Source of the DNA: Gemmatimonadaceae bacterium
GTDB taxonomy: Bacteria > Gemmatimonadota > Gemmatimonadetes > Gemmatimonadales > Gemmatimonadaceae
Reading direction: 5' to 3'
Length of the DNA: 64,000 bases
NCBI GenBank assembly: GCA_025934775.1
Contig: JAICWO010000015.1
Span: 1-64,000 of the forward strand
A program made the position numbers and the translations under genes. The notes under the pieces are model-generated. The model was not told where the DNA came from. It saw only the letters and a program-made list of their open reading frames with translations, and did no database searches. Positions 44,703 to 52,905 of the stretch are shown one piece after another. Each line of letters opens with the position of its first letter. Positions within the stretch are counted from its first letter, which is position 1.

Positions 44703-46153
44703 TGCACTACGACCTGGTCGTGATCGGCGCCGGTCCGGCCGGTGAGAAGGGCGCCGCACAAGCGGCATACTTCGGCAAGCGCGTCTGCATCGTCGAGCGC
44801 GCGCCGAAGCCGGGCGGCGCCGCCGTGAACACGGGCACCATCCCATCCAAAGCCCTCCGCGAGACGGCGCTCTACTTCTCCGGCCTCCGCCAGCGCGGCC
44901 TCTACGGCGTCGACTACCACGTCAAGCACGACATCACCGTCGGCGACTTCATGTTTCGCGAGCGCTTGGTGATCGAAGCCGAGTGGAAGTTGATCGACGA
45001 CAACATCAAGGCGCACGAGATCGAGCAGATCCAGGGCGCGGCGAAGTTCATCGACCGGCACACGATCGAGGTGGCGCGCTACGGCACCGAGCCGCGGCAC
45101 ATCACCGGCGACGTCTTCCTCATCGCGACCGGATCGCAGCCGCAGCAGCCCGACGGCATCGAGGTCGACGGCACGATCATCCTCGACAGCGACACGCTGC
45201 TCACGCTCGACAAGATTCCCGCGTCGATGATCGTAGTCGGCGGCGGCGTGGTGGGCTGCGAGTACGCGTGCATCTTCGCCGCGCTCGGCGTGCGCGTGAC
45301 GATCGTCACGTCGCGGGCACGGCTCCTCGCCCATCTCGACGCCGAAGTGAGCGAAGCGTTCCGCCAACAGGTGACCGCGCGACTCGGCGTGGCGGTCTAC
45401 GTCGACACCGACGTCGCGCGCCTCGCCGTCGAGAACGACCGCGCGGTCGTGACGCTGGGCGGCGGAGTGGAACTGTCCGCCGACTGCGCCCTCTACAGCG
45501 CGGGACGCATCGGCGCCTCCGCATCGCTCGCGCTCGCGCAGATCGGCGTGGCCACGAACTCGCGCGACTTCATTCTCGTCGACGATCACTATCGCACCGC
45601 GGTGCCGCACGTCTACGCCGCCGGCGACGTGATCGGCTTTCCCGCGCTCGCCTCGACGTCGATGGAGCAAGCGCGCGTCGCCGTCTGTCACGCGTTCGAT
45701 CTCAAGTACAAGCAGGCCGTCGCCGAGGTGATCCCGTACGGCGTCTACACGATTCCGGAGATCGCGACCGTCGGAATGACCGAGGAGCAGTTGGCGCTCA
45801 AGGGCATCGACTACGAGATCGGGCGGTCGTGGTTCCGCACCAATCCGCGCGGACAGATCATCGGCGATCTCGAGGGATTCGTGAAGCTGCTCTTCAGCCC
45901 CAGCGATCAACGACTCCTCGGCGCGTCGATCGTTGGCGAGAATGCGAGCGAATTGATTCACACCGCGATGGCGTGCCTCACATTCGGCGGCACGATCGAC
46001 TTCTTCATTCAGAGTGTGTTCAACTATCCGTCGTTGGCCGATGCGTACAAGTACGCGGCGTACGATGGTCTCCAGGCGATGGCGCGGCGAGTGGCGAAGC
46101 AGGCGGGGATGCCGGCGAGTGGGGGATACCGAGCGGTGGTCGCAGAGAGTTGA
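44702..46153 (+). CDS. sthA: Soluble pyridine nucleotide transhydrogenase SthA
   Basis: 483 residues of the flavoprotein disulfide-reductase family, with FAD motif VIGAGPAGEKGAAQAA (7-22) and NAD(P) motif VVGGGVVGCEYACI. The redox disulfide of lipoamide dehydrogenases is missing: GGAAVNTGTIPSKALRE has Ala41 and Thr46 where Cys would be, which marks Si-specific transhydrogenases. It equilibrates NADPH and NADH. The C-terminal dimerisation domain is complete. Confidence 0.93.
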   Translation: MHYDLVVIGAGPAGEKGAAQAAYFGKRVCIVERAPKPGGAAVNTGTIPSKALRETALYFSGLRQRGLYGVDYHVKHDITVGDFMFRERLVIEAEWKLIDDNIKAHEIEQIQGAAKFIDRHTIEVARYGTEPRHITGDVFLIATGSQPQQPDGIEVDGTIILDSDTLLTLDKIPASMIVVGGGVVGCEYACIFAALGVRVTIVTSRARLLAHLDAEVSEAFRQQVTARLGVAVYVDTDVARLAVENDRAVVTLGGGVELSADCALYSAGRIGASASLALAQIGVATNSRDFILVDDHYRTAVPHVYAAGDVIGFPALASTSMEQARVAVCHAFDLKYKQAVAEVIPYGVYTIPEIATVGMTEEQLALKGIDYEIGRSWFRTNPRGQIIGDLEGFVKLLFSPSDQRLLGASIVGENASELIHTAMACLTFGGTIDFFIQSVFNYPSLADAYKYAAYDGLQAMARRVAKQAGMPASGGYRAVVAES

Positions 46154-46160
46154 GAGCTGG

Positions 46161-46437
46161 GCTGACAGCAAGCTGCCAGTTCCCAGCTCGGCTATTGGCT
46201 ATCAGCGACAGCTATCCGAGGAATGTGGAACGAAGCGTTGAATGGGAGCGCGGGGCTGGGCCGGCGCGCTCGTTCGCGTATCCACTCAATGAAGACAGCG
46301 CTGTCAGCTTGCCGTCGTGCTCCGACCGGCATACACCGCCACCGGAAGCCGACCTCCGATCCCACTACACACTTCCAAATCCCTCTGATAGCTGTCGCTG
46401 ATAGCGAATAGCCGAGCTGGGATCTGCGGCTGTCAGC
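46161..46437. repeat. 277-base inverted-repeat element, copy 2
   Basis: Same family as 25603-25887. The left arm (46161-46222) starts GCTGACAGCAAGCTGCCAG and the right arm (46381-46437) ends GGCTGTCAGC; they are imperfect reverse complements. The centre keeps the GGAACGAAGCGTTGAATGGG block and a CCACCGGAAGCCGA block. It lies between sthA and the DUF84 gene, both of which end there, so it fills the whole convergent gap. Confidence 0.85.
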
Positions 46438-46469
46438 TCCGCCGTCAGCCTTCAGCTCCGCCGTCAGCC
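46432..46469. repeat. 19-base tandem repeat
   Basis: Two copies of a 19-base unit, TCAGCTCCGCCGTCAGCC plus one variable first base (46432-46450 and 46451-46469), differing at one base. It joins the right end of the inverted-repeat element to the 3' end of the DUF84 gene and encodes that protein's last residues. Confidence 0.8.
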
Positions 46470-47023
46470 CTGTCGGTGTAGTACTCCCCCATAACAAACG
46501 GCGCCGCCGCATACGCAACGAGTATCTCGTACGCCCGCTGTCGATCCACCAATCCGTTCGTGAGAATTCCGACCGCGCCTTTGCCGTGCTTCGTGTTGTC
46601 CTCACCAATCAAGCGATCCATCGCATGGCCGAGCTCGAGTCCCGCGCGAACCATTGCGGCCACGCGCGCCGGGAGCGGCATGGCGAGCGATCCGCCGACG
46701 CCGACTCGTCCGTGCGCATCGACGATCACCGCCCACGCACACGTGCGCATGCCGCCGTCGGGCTCCTCCACGCATCCGCCTTCGATCCCGACGCCCAACT
46801 CCGCCTCGACCGCGGCGCGCGCGGCGTGCGCGCGCGTCGTCGCGCCGCGAATCGTTTCCTCATCGCCCATCGGCTGATCGGCGACACCCGACGCGACGCT
46901 CATGCCGTCGATGCGCGCCCTCGGCGCGAGTGGGCCGAGCACGGCGCGCACCGCCGCGAGCTTCACCGGATTCGCTGAACCGACGGCGATCGTGCGCACG
47001 TCGCGCAGCTCGGAAGCGCGCAT
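46445..47023 (-). CDS. Inosine/xanthosine triphosphatase (DUF84/YjjX-like)
   Basis: 192 residues: IAVGSANPVKLAAVRAVLGP at the N-terminus, then GMSVASGVADQPMGDEETIRGA, GIEGGCVEEPDG, and the Lys-Asp-rich DNTKHGKGAVGILTNGLVDR. This matches the non-canonical purine NTP phosphatase family that clears ITP/XTP from the nucleotide pool. The last residues (ADGGAEG) are encoded by the 19-base tandem repeat, so the C-terminus has been reshaped by it. Confidence 0.88.
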   Translation of the reverse strand: MRASELRDVRTIAVGSANPVKLAAVRAVLGPLAPRARIDGMSVASGVADQPMGDEETIRGATTRAHAARAAVEAELGVGIEGGCVEEPDGGMRTCAWAVIVDAHGRVGVGGSLAMPLPARVAAMVRAGLELGHAMDRLIGEDNTKHGKGAVGILTNGLVDRQRAYEILVAYAAAPFVMGEYYTDRADGGAEG

Positions 47024-47186
47024 TCAAATAAGTAGCATTATGTAATTAATTCGCATCGCGAGTGCGGGCAAACGTACGTCGTAACCACCGGGAGCGGTTA
47101 GATGCCGCGTCAAGTGTCGTGCGGAAAACCGCTCGCTTGCTGCCTGCCGCGCCGCGCCGTATGCTTGTCGTCCCTCGGGGCCGACG
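47024..47186. promoter_or_regulatory. Divergent promoter region
   Basis: A 163-base gap between the divergent DUF84 and CGNR genes. The left end is AT-rich (AGCATTATGTAATTAATTCG), unlike its surroundings, and probably holds the DUF84 promoter. No operator was recognised. Confidence 0.4.
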
Positions 47187-47855
47187 ATGCTGACACTCAC
47201 TCCATCATCCGATTCTGCCGCGGTGACGCCCTTCGCGCCGCCGCGCGCGTTCCACGAACGATCGCCCTTCGTCTTCGTCGGCGAACGACTCTGGCTCGAT
47301 TTCGTCAACTGTGAGTTCGGCATTCGTCGGTTCGACTCACTCCGCGACTTCGAGCATCTCGTGCGCTGGCTCGAAGCGGCCGGCGTGCTCGACACGGAGC
47401 GCGCGAACGGAATTCGCCGCCGCGCGCAGCAACAGCCCGCAGGCGCCGCCGCAGCGCTCGTCGATGCGCGCCGCGTCCGCGCCGCGTTGCGCTCGCTCGC
47501 CGAGCGCGGCCCCGCCAGCGAGCGCGTGCGCGCCGAGGGGCTCATGGAGATCAATCGCGTGCTCGGCCGGAGCGCCGGCACGCGTCGGGTCGAGCTCCGC
47601 GGCGACGGTGCGTTCATTCGCACATTCGTGCCCGTCGGCGATGCGTTCGCCGGACTCGTGATCCCGATCGTCGAATCCGCCGCCGACGCGCTGATCCTCG
47701 GCGAGCTCTCTCGCGTGCGCCGCTGCGCCGATCCGCGCTGCCAGCGCGTGTTCTACGACAACACCAAGAACGGACGCCGGCGCTGGTGCGACATGGCCAC
47801 GTGCGGCAATCGCGCCAAGGCCGCGCGGCATCGAGCAAAGCTGAAAGCCGATTGA
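47187..47855 (+). CDS. CGNR zinc-finger (ABATE domain) protein
   Basis: 222 residues. The N-terminal ABATE-like part has FVGERLWLDFVNCEFGIRR; the C-terminal CGNR zinc finger has RRCADPRCQRVFYDNTKNGR, then RWCDMATCGNRAKAARHR (four Cys). Members are putative stress-response or transcription regulators. The finger's basic end fits nucleic-acid binding. The GNAT gene starts inside its stop (TTGA). Confidence 0.88.
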   Translation: MLTLTPSSDSAAVTPFAPPRAFHERSPFVFVGERLWLDFVNCEFGIRRFDSLRDFEHLVRWLEAAGVLDTERANGIRRRAQQQPAGAAAALVDARRVRAALRSLAERGPASERVRAEGLMEINRVLGRSAGTRRVELRGDGAFIRTFVPVGDAFAGLVIPIVESAADALILGELSRVRRCADPRCQRVFYDNTKNGRRRWCDMATCGNRAKAARHRAKLKAD

Positions 47856-48364
47856 GTCCCGTCGTCGAGGTCGTGCGCACGTATCTGGAGCTCCGTCCGC
47901 GCGATCAGCTTCGCCCCGCGTACATCGACGACCCGCGTGTTCGGTTCATTCGACGCGATGATATCACGCCAACCGAGTATCGCACGCTCTATCGTGCGGT
48001 CGGCGATCGATGGCACTGGCACGATCGCAACGCGTGGTCGGACGAAAAGCTCGCGGCCTATCTCGCGCGACCGCCGGTGAGCGTGTGGATATGCCAGGTC
48101 GACGACGATCGCGCCGGCTACTTCGAGCTCGAGCGCGGCGACGATGGCGCGGTCGAGATCGCGTACTTCGGACTCGTCCCGGAGTTCGTCGGCCGCGGAC
48201 TCGGCAAGGCGATGCTCACCCGCGCCGCCGAGGAAGCGTTCGCCGGCGGCGCGACTCGCGTCTGGCTGCACACGTGTACGCTCGATTCACCCGCCGCGCT
48301 CCCGAATTACACGGCGCGCGGCTTTGAGGAAACTCGTAAGGAGACGTACGTGATGCAGATTTGA
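47852..48364 (+). CDS. GNAT family N-acetyltransferase
   Basis: 170 residues if started at TTG 47852, which overlaps the CGNR stop by four bases; GTG 47873 is an alternative. Motif A is LVPEFVGRGLGKAMLTRAAE, and motif B includes ATRVWLHTCTLDSPAALPNY. It transfers an acetyl group from acetyl-CoA to an unknown amine. A terminator-like hairpin follows directly. Confidence 0.85.
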   Translation: MSPVVEVVRTYLELRPRDQLRPAYIDDPRVRFIRRDDITPTEYRTLYRAVGDRWHWHDRNAWSDEKLAAYLARPPVSVWICQVDDDRAGYFELERGDDGAVEIAYFGLVPEFVGRGLGKAMLTRAAEEAFAGGATRVWLHTCTLDSPAALPNYTARGFEETRKETYVMQI

Positions 48365-48366
48365 GC

Positions 48367-48406
48367 ATCTGGGCGCGTGGAGGACAGGTGCCCAACGCGC
48401 CCAGAT
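48367..48406. terminator. Terminator hairpin after the GNAT gene
   Basis: A perfect 11-12-base stem, ATCTGGGCGCG (48367-48377) with CGCGCCCAGAT (48396-48406), around an 18-base loop, between the convergent GNAT and DEAH helicase genes. Only a short T-poor tail follows, so it may act from both sides with Rho. Confidence 0.55.
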
Positions 48407-48444
48407 TCCTCGACTCCGCCGCTTCGCGGCTCCGCTCGGAATGA
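48403..48444. repeat. REP-like extragenic palindrome
   Basis: A 42-base unit (AGATTCCTCGACTCCGCC, then GCTTCGCGGCTCCGCTCGG) with an internal GCCGC-TTC-GCGGC hairpin. Its reverse complement matches the unit at 57215-57259 at most positions. Copies of this kind are common intergenic repeats. Confidence 0.6.
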
Positions 48445-48446
48445 CT

Positions 48447-51179
48447 CTAGCGCCGGCCCCGCCGTCCCTTGCCCTTCCCTTTCGGCGGCCGGAAGCCTCC
48501 GCGTGGCTTTTTTCGCCGCCCCTCGAACCCGTCCCGCTCTACCGCGCGTTGATCCTTGAGCGCGTCCCCGGCCTCGCGCGAGCGCCGCTGATGCTTGCGG
48601 TCGTGCCGCTCGCGCCGCCGCTCTTCGTACGCGCGCTCGAGCTGCGCGATCTCGTCGGGCGTGAACGGCCGCTCGAGCTCATCCTGGAGCTCGCCGAGCG
48701 TGTTGGCGCGCGCCGCTCCGCGCGCGCCGCGCATCACGATGAACCGCAGCGGCCGATCCAGCGTGGGCAGCTCCTGTGGCGCCAGCGTGCGCGCGAGCTT
48801 TTCGGGAAGGCGCAGTCGCGCGACGCCCGTCGGGCCCTCCGGCGTGTCTTCCACGTCGTAGTGAATCTCGACGTCGCGGTCGCGCACCGTCACGGTCGAC
48901 GGCAGCGACGCGTAGCGCTCGCGCACGTCCGGCGCAACGATCGCATCCGCGTCGACGTACACCGGCGCATGTCGGAATTCGGTCAGCGACGATACCGACG
49001 ACAGTTGCGTCTCGTACAGATTCGTCAGATCCGCGAAGCTGAGACGCGGCGTCGTTCCGCCCGAACGGCGGTAGGTCTCGCGGATGGTGTCGATCGCGTC
49101 CTGGTTGCGCCGCGCGCCGGGATGCCGCGCTTCGCCGCGGGCCAGCGCCTCCGCGAGGACGTGGCGCGCGCGGTCGGCCAGCTCGGGCGGAAAGCGGTCG
49201 ATGGGTTCGATCTCGCGCTCGAGCTCGAAGCCGTGATACCGCACCCGACGCCGCAGCACGAGTGGCGCACGCCGGCTGTCTGGATCATAGACGAGCTCCC
49301 CTTCCGTCACGACGGCGTGCGGACGCAGCAGGTCGTACGGAATCTGCGTCCCTTCGATCGACGCGCGCGGCCGCCCGAATTTGTCGGCGAAGTAGCGAAT
49401 CTCTCCGGCGATCGGTCCCCAGCTTCCGCACACGCTCGTCTTGGACACGCGCACTTCGTCGCCCGCGGCGTTCTGCTCGTCGATCACGAGCGTGAACGGC
49501 AGGTACGCGGCGAGCAGAGACTGGAAGCCGCGGAGCACCTCGTCGCCGGCGTTGTCCATGTGCTGCGGCAGCGGCAAGCCGACCGCGCGATAGATGCTCG
49601 CCATGCCGAGCGCCGCGTCCTCGATCGACTTCACGAGCGCGCCGCGCCGCGCCGCCCACCGTTCGATCCGCTCCTCGTCGAACAGATGCCGCGGCAGGCC
49701 GTAGACCTCGCCCATGCGGCCGGCGTACGCGTACGCCTCCGCGTACAGGTTGTACGCCGTGAGATGGTCGCTGCCCGGCACGATCAATCCGTCCAGGTCG
49801 CGCTCCTCGCGCGTCATGCGGTGCAGCGACTCGATCGACGCCATGACCGCGAGGAACGGGACCAGATCGTCATTTGAGTTCACTAACAGCTCGGCCCACG
49901 CGCGCTCGACCGGCATCGCCTCGACGGCGCGGCCGTAGCCGGTGAGCCGCCCGCGCTCCACGATCCCGCGCTCCTCGAGCAGCGCCAGCGCCTGCCGGTA
50001 CGCGAGCGTGTCGAGCGGCACGGGCAGCTCGAGCTCGTCGGCGCGTACGCCGAGCGCGGCACAGGTGATGGCGACGCGCTCCGAGTCGCCCGCGAGCTGG
50101 AACTCGGGCTCGGTCGGCTGCAAGCGGCTGAACTGGATGTCGCGGTCGGAGAGAATGAACACCCGGCCGCCCGGCACGCGGCCGTGCACGCGCCCCGCCA
50201 TCTGCAGGATCTCGTTCGCGCCGAGGTGCTCCTGCGTGAGCACGTTGCGGCCGCGATCGATGACGTTGAAGAACTTCACGTCGTCGATGATCACCGTGTC
50301 CAGGCCCCGCACGTTGAGCGCGCTCTGGCCCGCCGCGGTCATCGCCAGGAAGTACGGCTTCCGCTCGCCGCCCTCGAGAAAGGGCCGGATGATCCGGATC
50401 GGCTCGCCGCCGTGATAGAACGCGGTGTTGACCCGCGGCGCCAGCCGGCGCACGTGCTCCGCCGCGTCCTCGACGCCGCGGCGCGTCGGCACGAACAGCG
50501 CCACGCCGCGCTTCTCCTTCACGAGGTGGCGTAGAAAACCCTCATCAAGAAACTGTAACGGCTTCTTGTCGACGACGCGCACCTGCGCCGCCTTGTTCGG
50601 ATCGAAATCGTAGACCTCGAGGACGTCGGCCGAATCGAGATAGCGCGCGTAGAACGACGGATTCACCGTCGCCGACAGCCAGACGAACCGGCAGCCCACG
50701 CGCTTGCCCAGCGCCAGGCAGAGCTCCAGCTCCGCGGAGGTCTGGTGGATCTCGTCGACGACGATCGTGTCGGTCTGAAGGATGTCGCCTTCCTCGAACC
50801 AGCGCCGCGCGATGCCCGTCGTGACGATGATGAGGTTCCACGTCGGCGTCTCCGGCGTCGCCTCTCGCTCGCGATTCACGACGCCGACCTTCAACTCGGT
50901 CGTCGATAAGATCTCTTCGACGATCGGACGGATCGCGAGCGTCTTCCCCGTCCCCGTACCGGCGACGATCCCGAATCCGCGGCCGCTCCGCGCCAGTGCA
51001 CGCACCGTCTCGCCGTGATGCGTCTCGAGATAGGTATCGATGTGGAGCCGCACCGCGAGCTCGATCGTCTCGCAGGCCGCGCGCGTCGGCGCGATGACGA
51101 TCACCCGGCCGGTCGATGGCTCCCGCTCGACGAACGAGGCGTGATCCGGGATGTAGGGATCGCGGACGGTTCTGGTCAC
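48447..51179 (-). CDS. DEAH-box helicase, HrpA-like
   Basis: 910 residues. Walker A GTGTGKT (74-80), DEIH (142-145), SAT (169-171), and motif VI QMAGRVHGRVPGGR. The C-terminal half is a long domain without recognised motif, ending in a tail of about 60 residues rich in Lys/Arg (RRKKPRGGFRPPKGKGKGRR) that probably binds RNA. DEAH helicases unwind RNA or RNP with NTP hydrolysis. An unusual N-terminal part of about 70 residues precedes motif I. Role is inferred from motifs only. Confidence 0.85.
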   Translation of the reverse strand: MTRTVRDPYIPDHASFVEREPSTGRVIVIAPTRAACETIELAVRLHIDTYLETHHGETVRALARSGRGFGIVAGTGTGKTLAIRPIVEEILSTTELKVGVVNREREATPETPTWNLIIVTTGIARRWFEEGDILQTDTIVVDEIHQTSAELELCLALGKRVGCRFVWLSATVNPSFYARYLDSADVLEVYDFDPNKAAQVRVVDKKPLQFLDEGFLRHLVKEKRGVALFVPTRRGVEDAAEHVRRLAPRVNTAFYHGGEPIRIIRPFLEGGERKPYFLAMTAAGQSALNVRGLDTVIIDDVKFFNVIDRGRNVLTQEHLGANEILQMAGRVHGRVPGGRVFILSDRDIQFSRLQPTEPEFQLAGDSERVAITCAALGVRADELELPVPLDTLAYRQALALLEERGIVERGRLTGYGRAVEAMPVERAWAELLVNSNDDLVPFLAVMASIESLHRMTREERDLDGLIVPGSDHLTAYNLYAEAYAYAGRMGEVYGLPRHLFDEERIERWAARRGALVKSIEDAALGMASIYRAVGLPLPQHMDNAGDEVLRGFQSLLAAYLPFTLVIDEQNAAGDEVRVSKTSVCGSWGPIAGEIRYFADKFGRPRASIEGTQIPYDLLRPHAVVTEGELVYDPDSRRAPLVLRRRVRYHGFELEREIEPIDRFPPELADRARHVLAEALARGEARHPGARRNQDAIDTIRETYRRSGGTTPRLSFADLTNLYETQLSSVSSLTEFRHAPVYVDADAIVAPDVRERYASLPSTVTVRDRDVEIHYDVEDTPEGPTGVARLRLPEKLARTLAPQELPTLDRPLRFIVMRGARGAARANTLGELQDELERPFTPDEIAQLERAYEERRRERHDRKHQRRSREAGDALKDQRAVERDGFEGRRKKPRGGFRPPKGKGKGRRGRR

Positions 51180-51213
51180 GCGACCCGGAAGCGCAAGGAG
51201 TATGCGGAGTACG

Positions 51214-51573
51214 CTACTCGGGCTTGCGCACCACCGGCGTCGTGATGTCCGTGAAGCCCTTCACGCCGGGCGGGAGCCTGGTCTTGTCGCTCGCCTTCTT
51301 CGACGTGTCCACGAAGTCGTCGCCGAAGATCACGCGGCCGTTCGCCGGCCGGTTCTTGACCGCGGTCGGGCAGTCGGTGGCCGCGGGCTGCTGCGCGGCC
51401 GGCACACCGTCGACCCAGATGCGGCACATGCCCTTTGGCGGGCGCGCGTCTGCCGGGATCGCCGCCGCCTTCTTCGCACTGTCCTTCGCGCCGCCATCCC
51501 GCCGCTGCGCCATAGCGGGCGCGGCGGCGGCGAGACACAGCCCGACACTCAATGCAACGCTCAACCCCTTCAT
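51214..51573 (-). CDS. Small secreted protein
   Basis: 119 residues: signal peptide (MKGLSVALSVGLCLAAAAPAMAQ), then a Lys/Ala-rich stretch and a segment with two Cys (GMCRIWVDGVPAAQQPAATDCP) that may form a disulfide. No family recognised. It is oriented like the helicase and 35 bases upstream of it. Confidence 0.6.
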   Translation of the reverse strand: MKGLSVALSVGLCLAAAAPAMAQRRDGGAKDSAKKAAAIPADARPPKGMCRIWVDGVPAAQQPAATDCPTAVKNRPANGRVIFGDDFVDTSKKASDKTRLPPGVKGFTDITTPVVRKPE

Positions 51574-51776
51574 CCAGCCTCCGATCAGCGACCCGGACGT
51601 CGAGCCGCGCCTCTCTCAATGGCAGAGGGAGTGCCAGCCACCGACACCAGCGGCGCAGTCGGAAGAGTAACGATTTCAAGGACTTAGAGGAAACACTGTA
51701 TACATATCACGCCCCGCGATGTCCCGTGTGCCGGAAATTTCTGTCCTAAACATAGGACCGTACTCGGCGGCCCCGC
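51574..51776. other. Intergenic region
   Basis: About 200 bases between the small secreted protein gene and pfkA. It holds a GTCCTA-AACA-TAGGAC palindrome (51743-51758) near the pfkA 3' end, possibly a terminator or operator. No gene was seen. Confidence 0.45.
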
Positions 51777-52856
51777 TCAATCGCCGAAGCTCACGCCGAG
51801 CTCCCGTGCGGTGCGCACGATGTCATGGTTGGGATCGACGCGCTTGGGCTGCTTGAGCGCTTCCTCGATGGGAATCGTCACGATGTGCGGCGATTGCAGC
51901 GCCACCATGTGCCCCCACTTCTGCTCGGCGACCGCGCGCACCGCCGCGCCGCCGAAGCGCGTTGCCAGGAGCCGATCGTAGCCCGTGGGCATGCCGCCGC
52001 GCTGGAGATGGCCGAGCACGAGCGAGCGCGTCTCCTTGCCCGTGACACGCTGGATCTCGCGCGCGATCGGCTCGCAGAGACCGCCCACCCGCCGCGCCTG
52101 CCCGGGCAGCGATTCGCCGATCAACGTGACCGTGCCGCCCTTCGGGAACGCGCCCTCCGCCACGACGACGATCGAGAAGTGCCGGCCCGCACGGTCGCGC
52201 GCCGCGATCTTCTCGCAGACTTTAGCGATGTCGTATGGTATTTCTGGAATGAGGATCACGTCCGCGGTGCCGGCGAGCCCCGAGTAGAGCGCGATGAAGC
52301 CGGCGTCGCGCCCCATCACCTCCATCACGATCACGCGGTCGTGGCTCTCGGCGGTCGTGTGCAGCTTGTCGATCGCCTCGATCGCCGTGTTCACCGCGGT
52401 GTCGAAGCCGAAGCTCGTGATCGTGCCGCTCACGTCGTTGTCGATCGTCTTCGGCACGCCGACGACGTTCATGCCCTTGTCGCAGAGCAGCTTGGCGATC
52501 GTGAGCGACCCGTCGCCGCCGATCGAGATGACCGCGTCGATCCCGAGCTGGCGCGCGTTGGCGAGCAGCTCGTCGGAACGGTCCTCCTCGACGATCGAGC
52601 CGTCGGGCTGCAGCCGTGGATAGTGAAAGGGGTTGCCGCGGTTCGTCGTCCGGAGGATCGTCCCGCCCAGGTGCGCGATCCCGCGCACGGCATCCTTGGT
52701 GAGCGGAATGACTTCGTCTTCCCCCATGAGTCCCGCGAAGCCGCGCTTGATCCCGAGCACGTCCCAACCGCGGTTGATCGCCGTCAGCACCGCGGCGCGG
52801 ATGACGGCGTTGAGTCCGGGCGCGTCGCCGCCGCCGGTGGAGATCGCGATCCTCAT
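51777..52856 (-). CDS. pfkA: 6-phosphofructokinase
   Basis: 359 residues. It phosphorylates fructose 6-phosphate in glycolysis. Motifs: GGGDAPGLNAVIR (8-20), GGDGS (113-117), PKTIDND (135-141), then EVMGRDAGFIALYS. Gly in GGDGS together with Lys in PKTIDND is the combination found in ATP-using group III enzymes of actinobacteria; PPi-dependent enzymes have Asp at the first site. Assignment to ATP is therefore likely but not certain. The SelW-like gene ends 49 bases upstream on the same strand. Confidence 0.93.
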   Translation of the reverse strand: MRIAISTGGGDAPGLNAVIRAAVLTAINRGWDVLGIKRGFAGLMGEDEVIPLTKDAVRGIAHLGGTILRTTNRGNPFHYPRLQPDGSIVEEDRSDELLANARQLGIDAVISIGGDGSLTIAKLLCDKGMNVVGVPKTIDNDVSGTITSFGFDTAVNTAIEAIDKLHTTAESHDRVIVMEVMGRDAGFIALYSGLAGTADVILIPEIPYDIAKVCEKIAARDRAGRHFSIVVVAEGAFPKGGTVTLIGESLPGQARRVGGLCEPIAREIQRVTGKETRSLVLGHLQRGGMPTGYDRLLATRFGGAAVRAVAEQKWGHMVALQSPHIVTIPIEEALKQPKRVDPNHDIVRTARELGVSFGD

Positions 52857-52905
52857 TCAGGGCGAAGAGTTCGGGAGCATCCTGCGCAAACCGCGGAGAC
52901 GAGTG

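Noticed and set aside
48441-49877. Plus-strand frame of 478 codons
   Set aside because: Antisense to the DEAH helicase gene.
51600-51635. Minus-strand TGGCAC-N5-CTGC, similar to a sigma-54 promoter
   Set aside because: Only one mismatch, but such a short match is expected by chance; no RpoN activator gene or site nearby.
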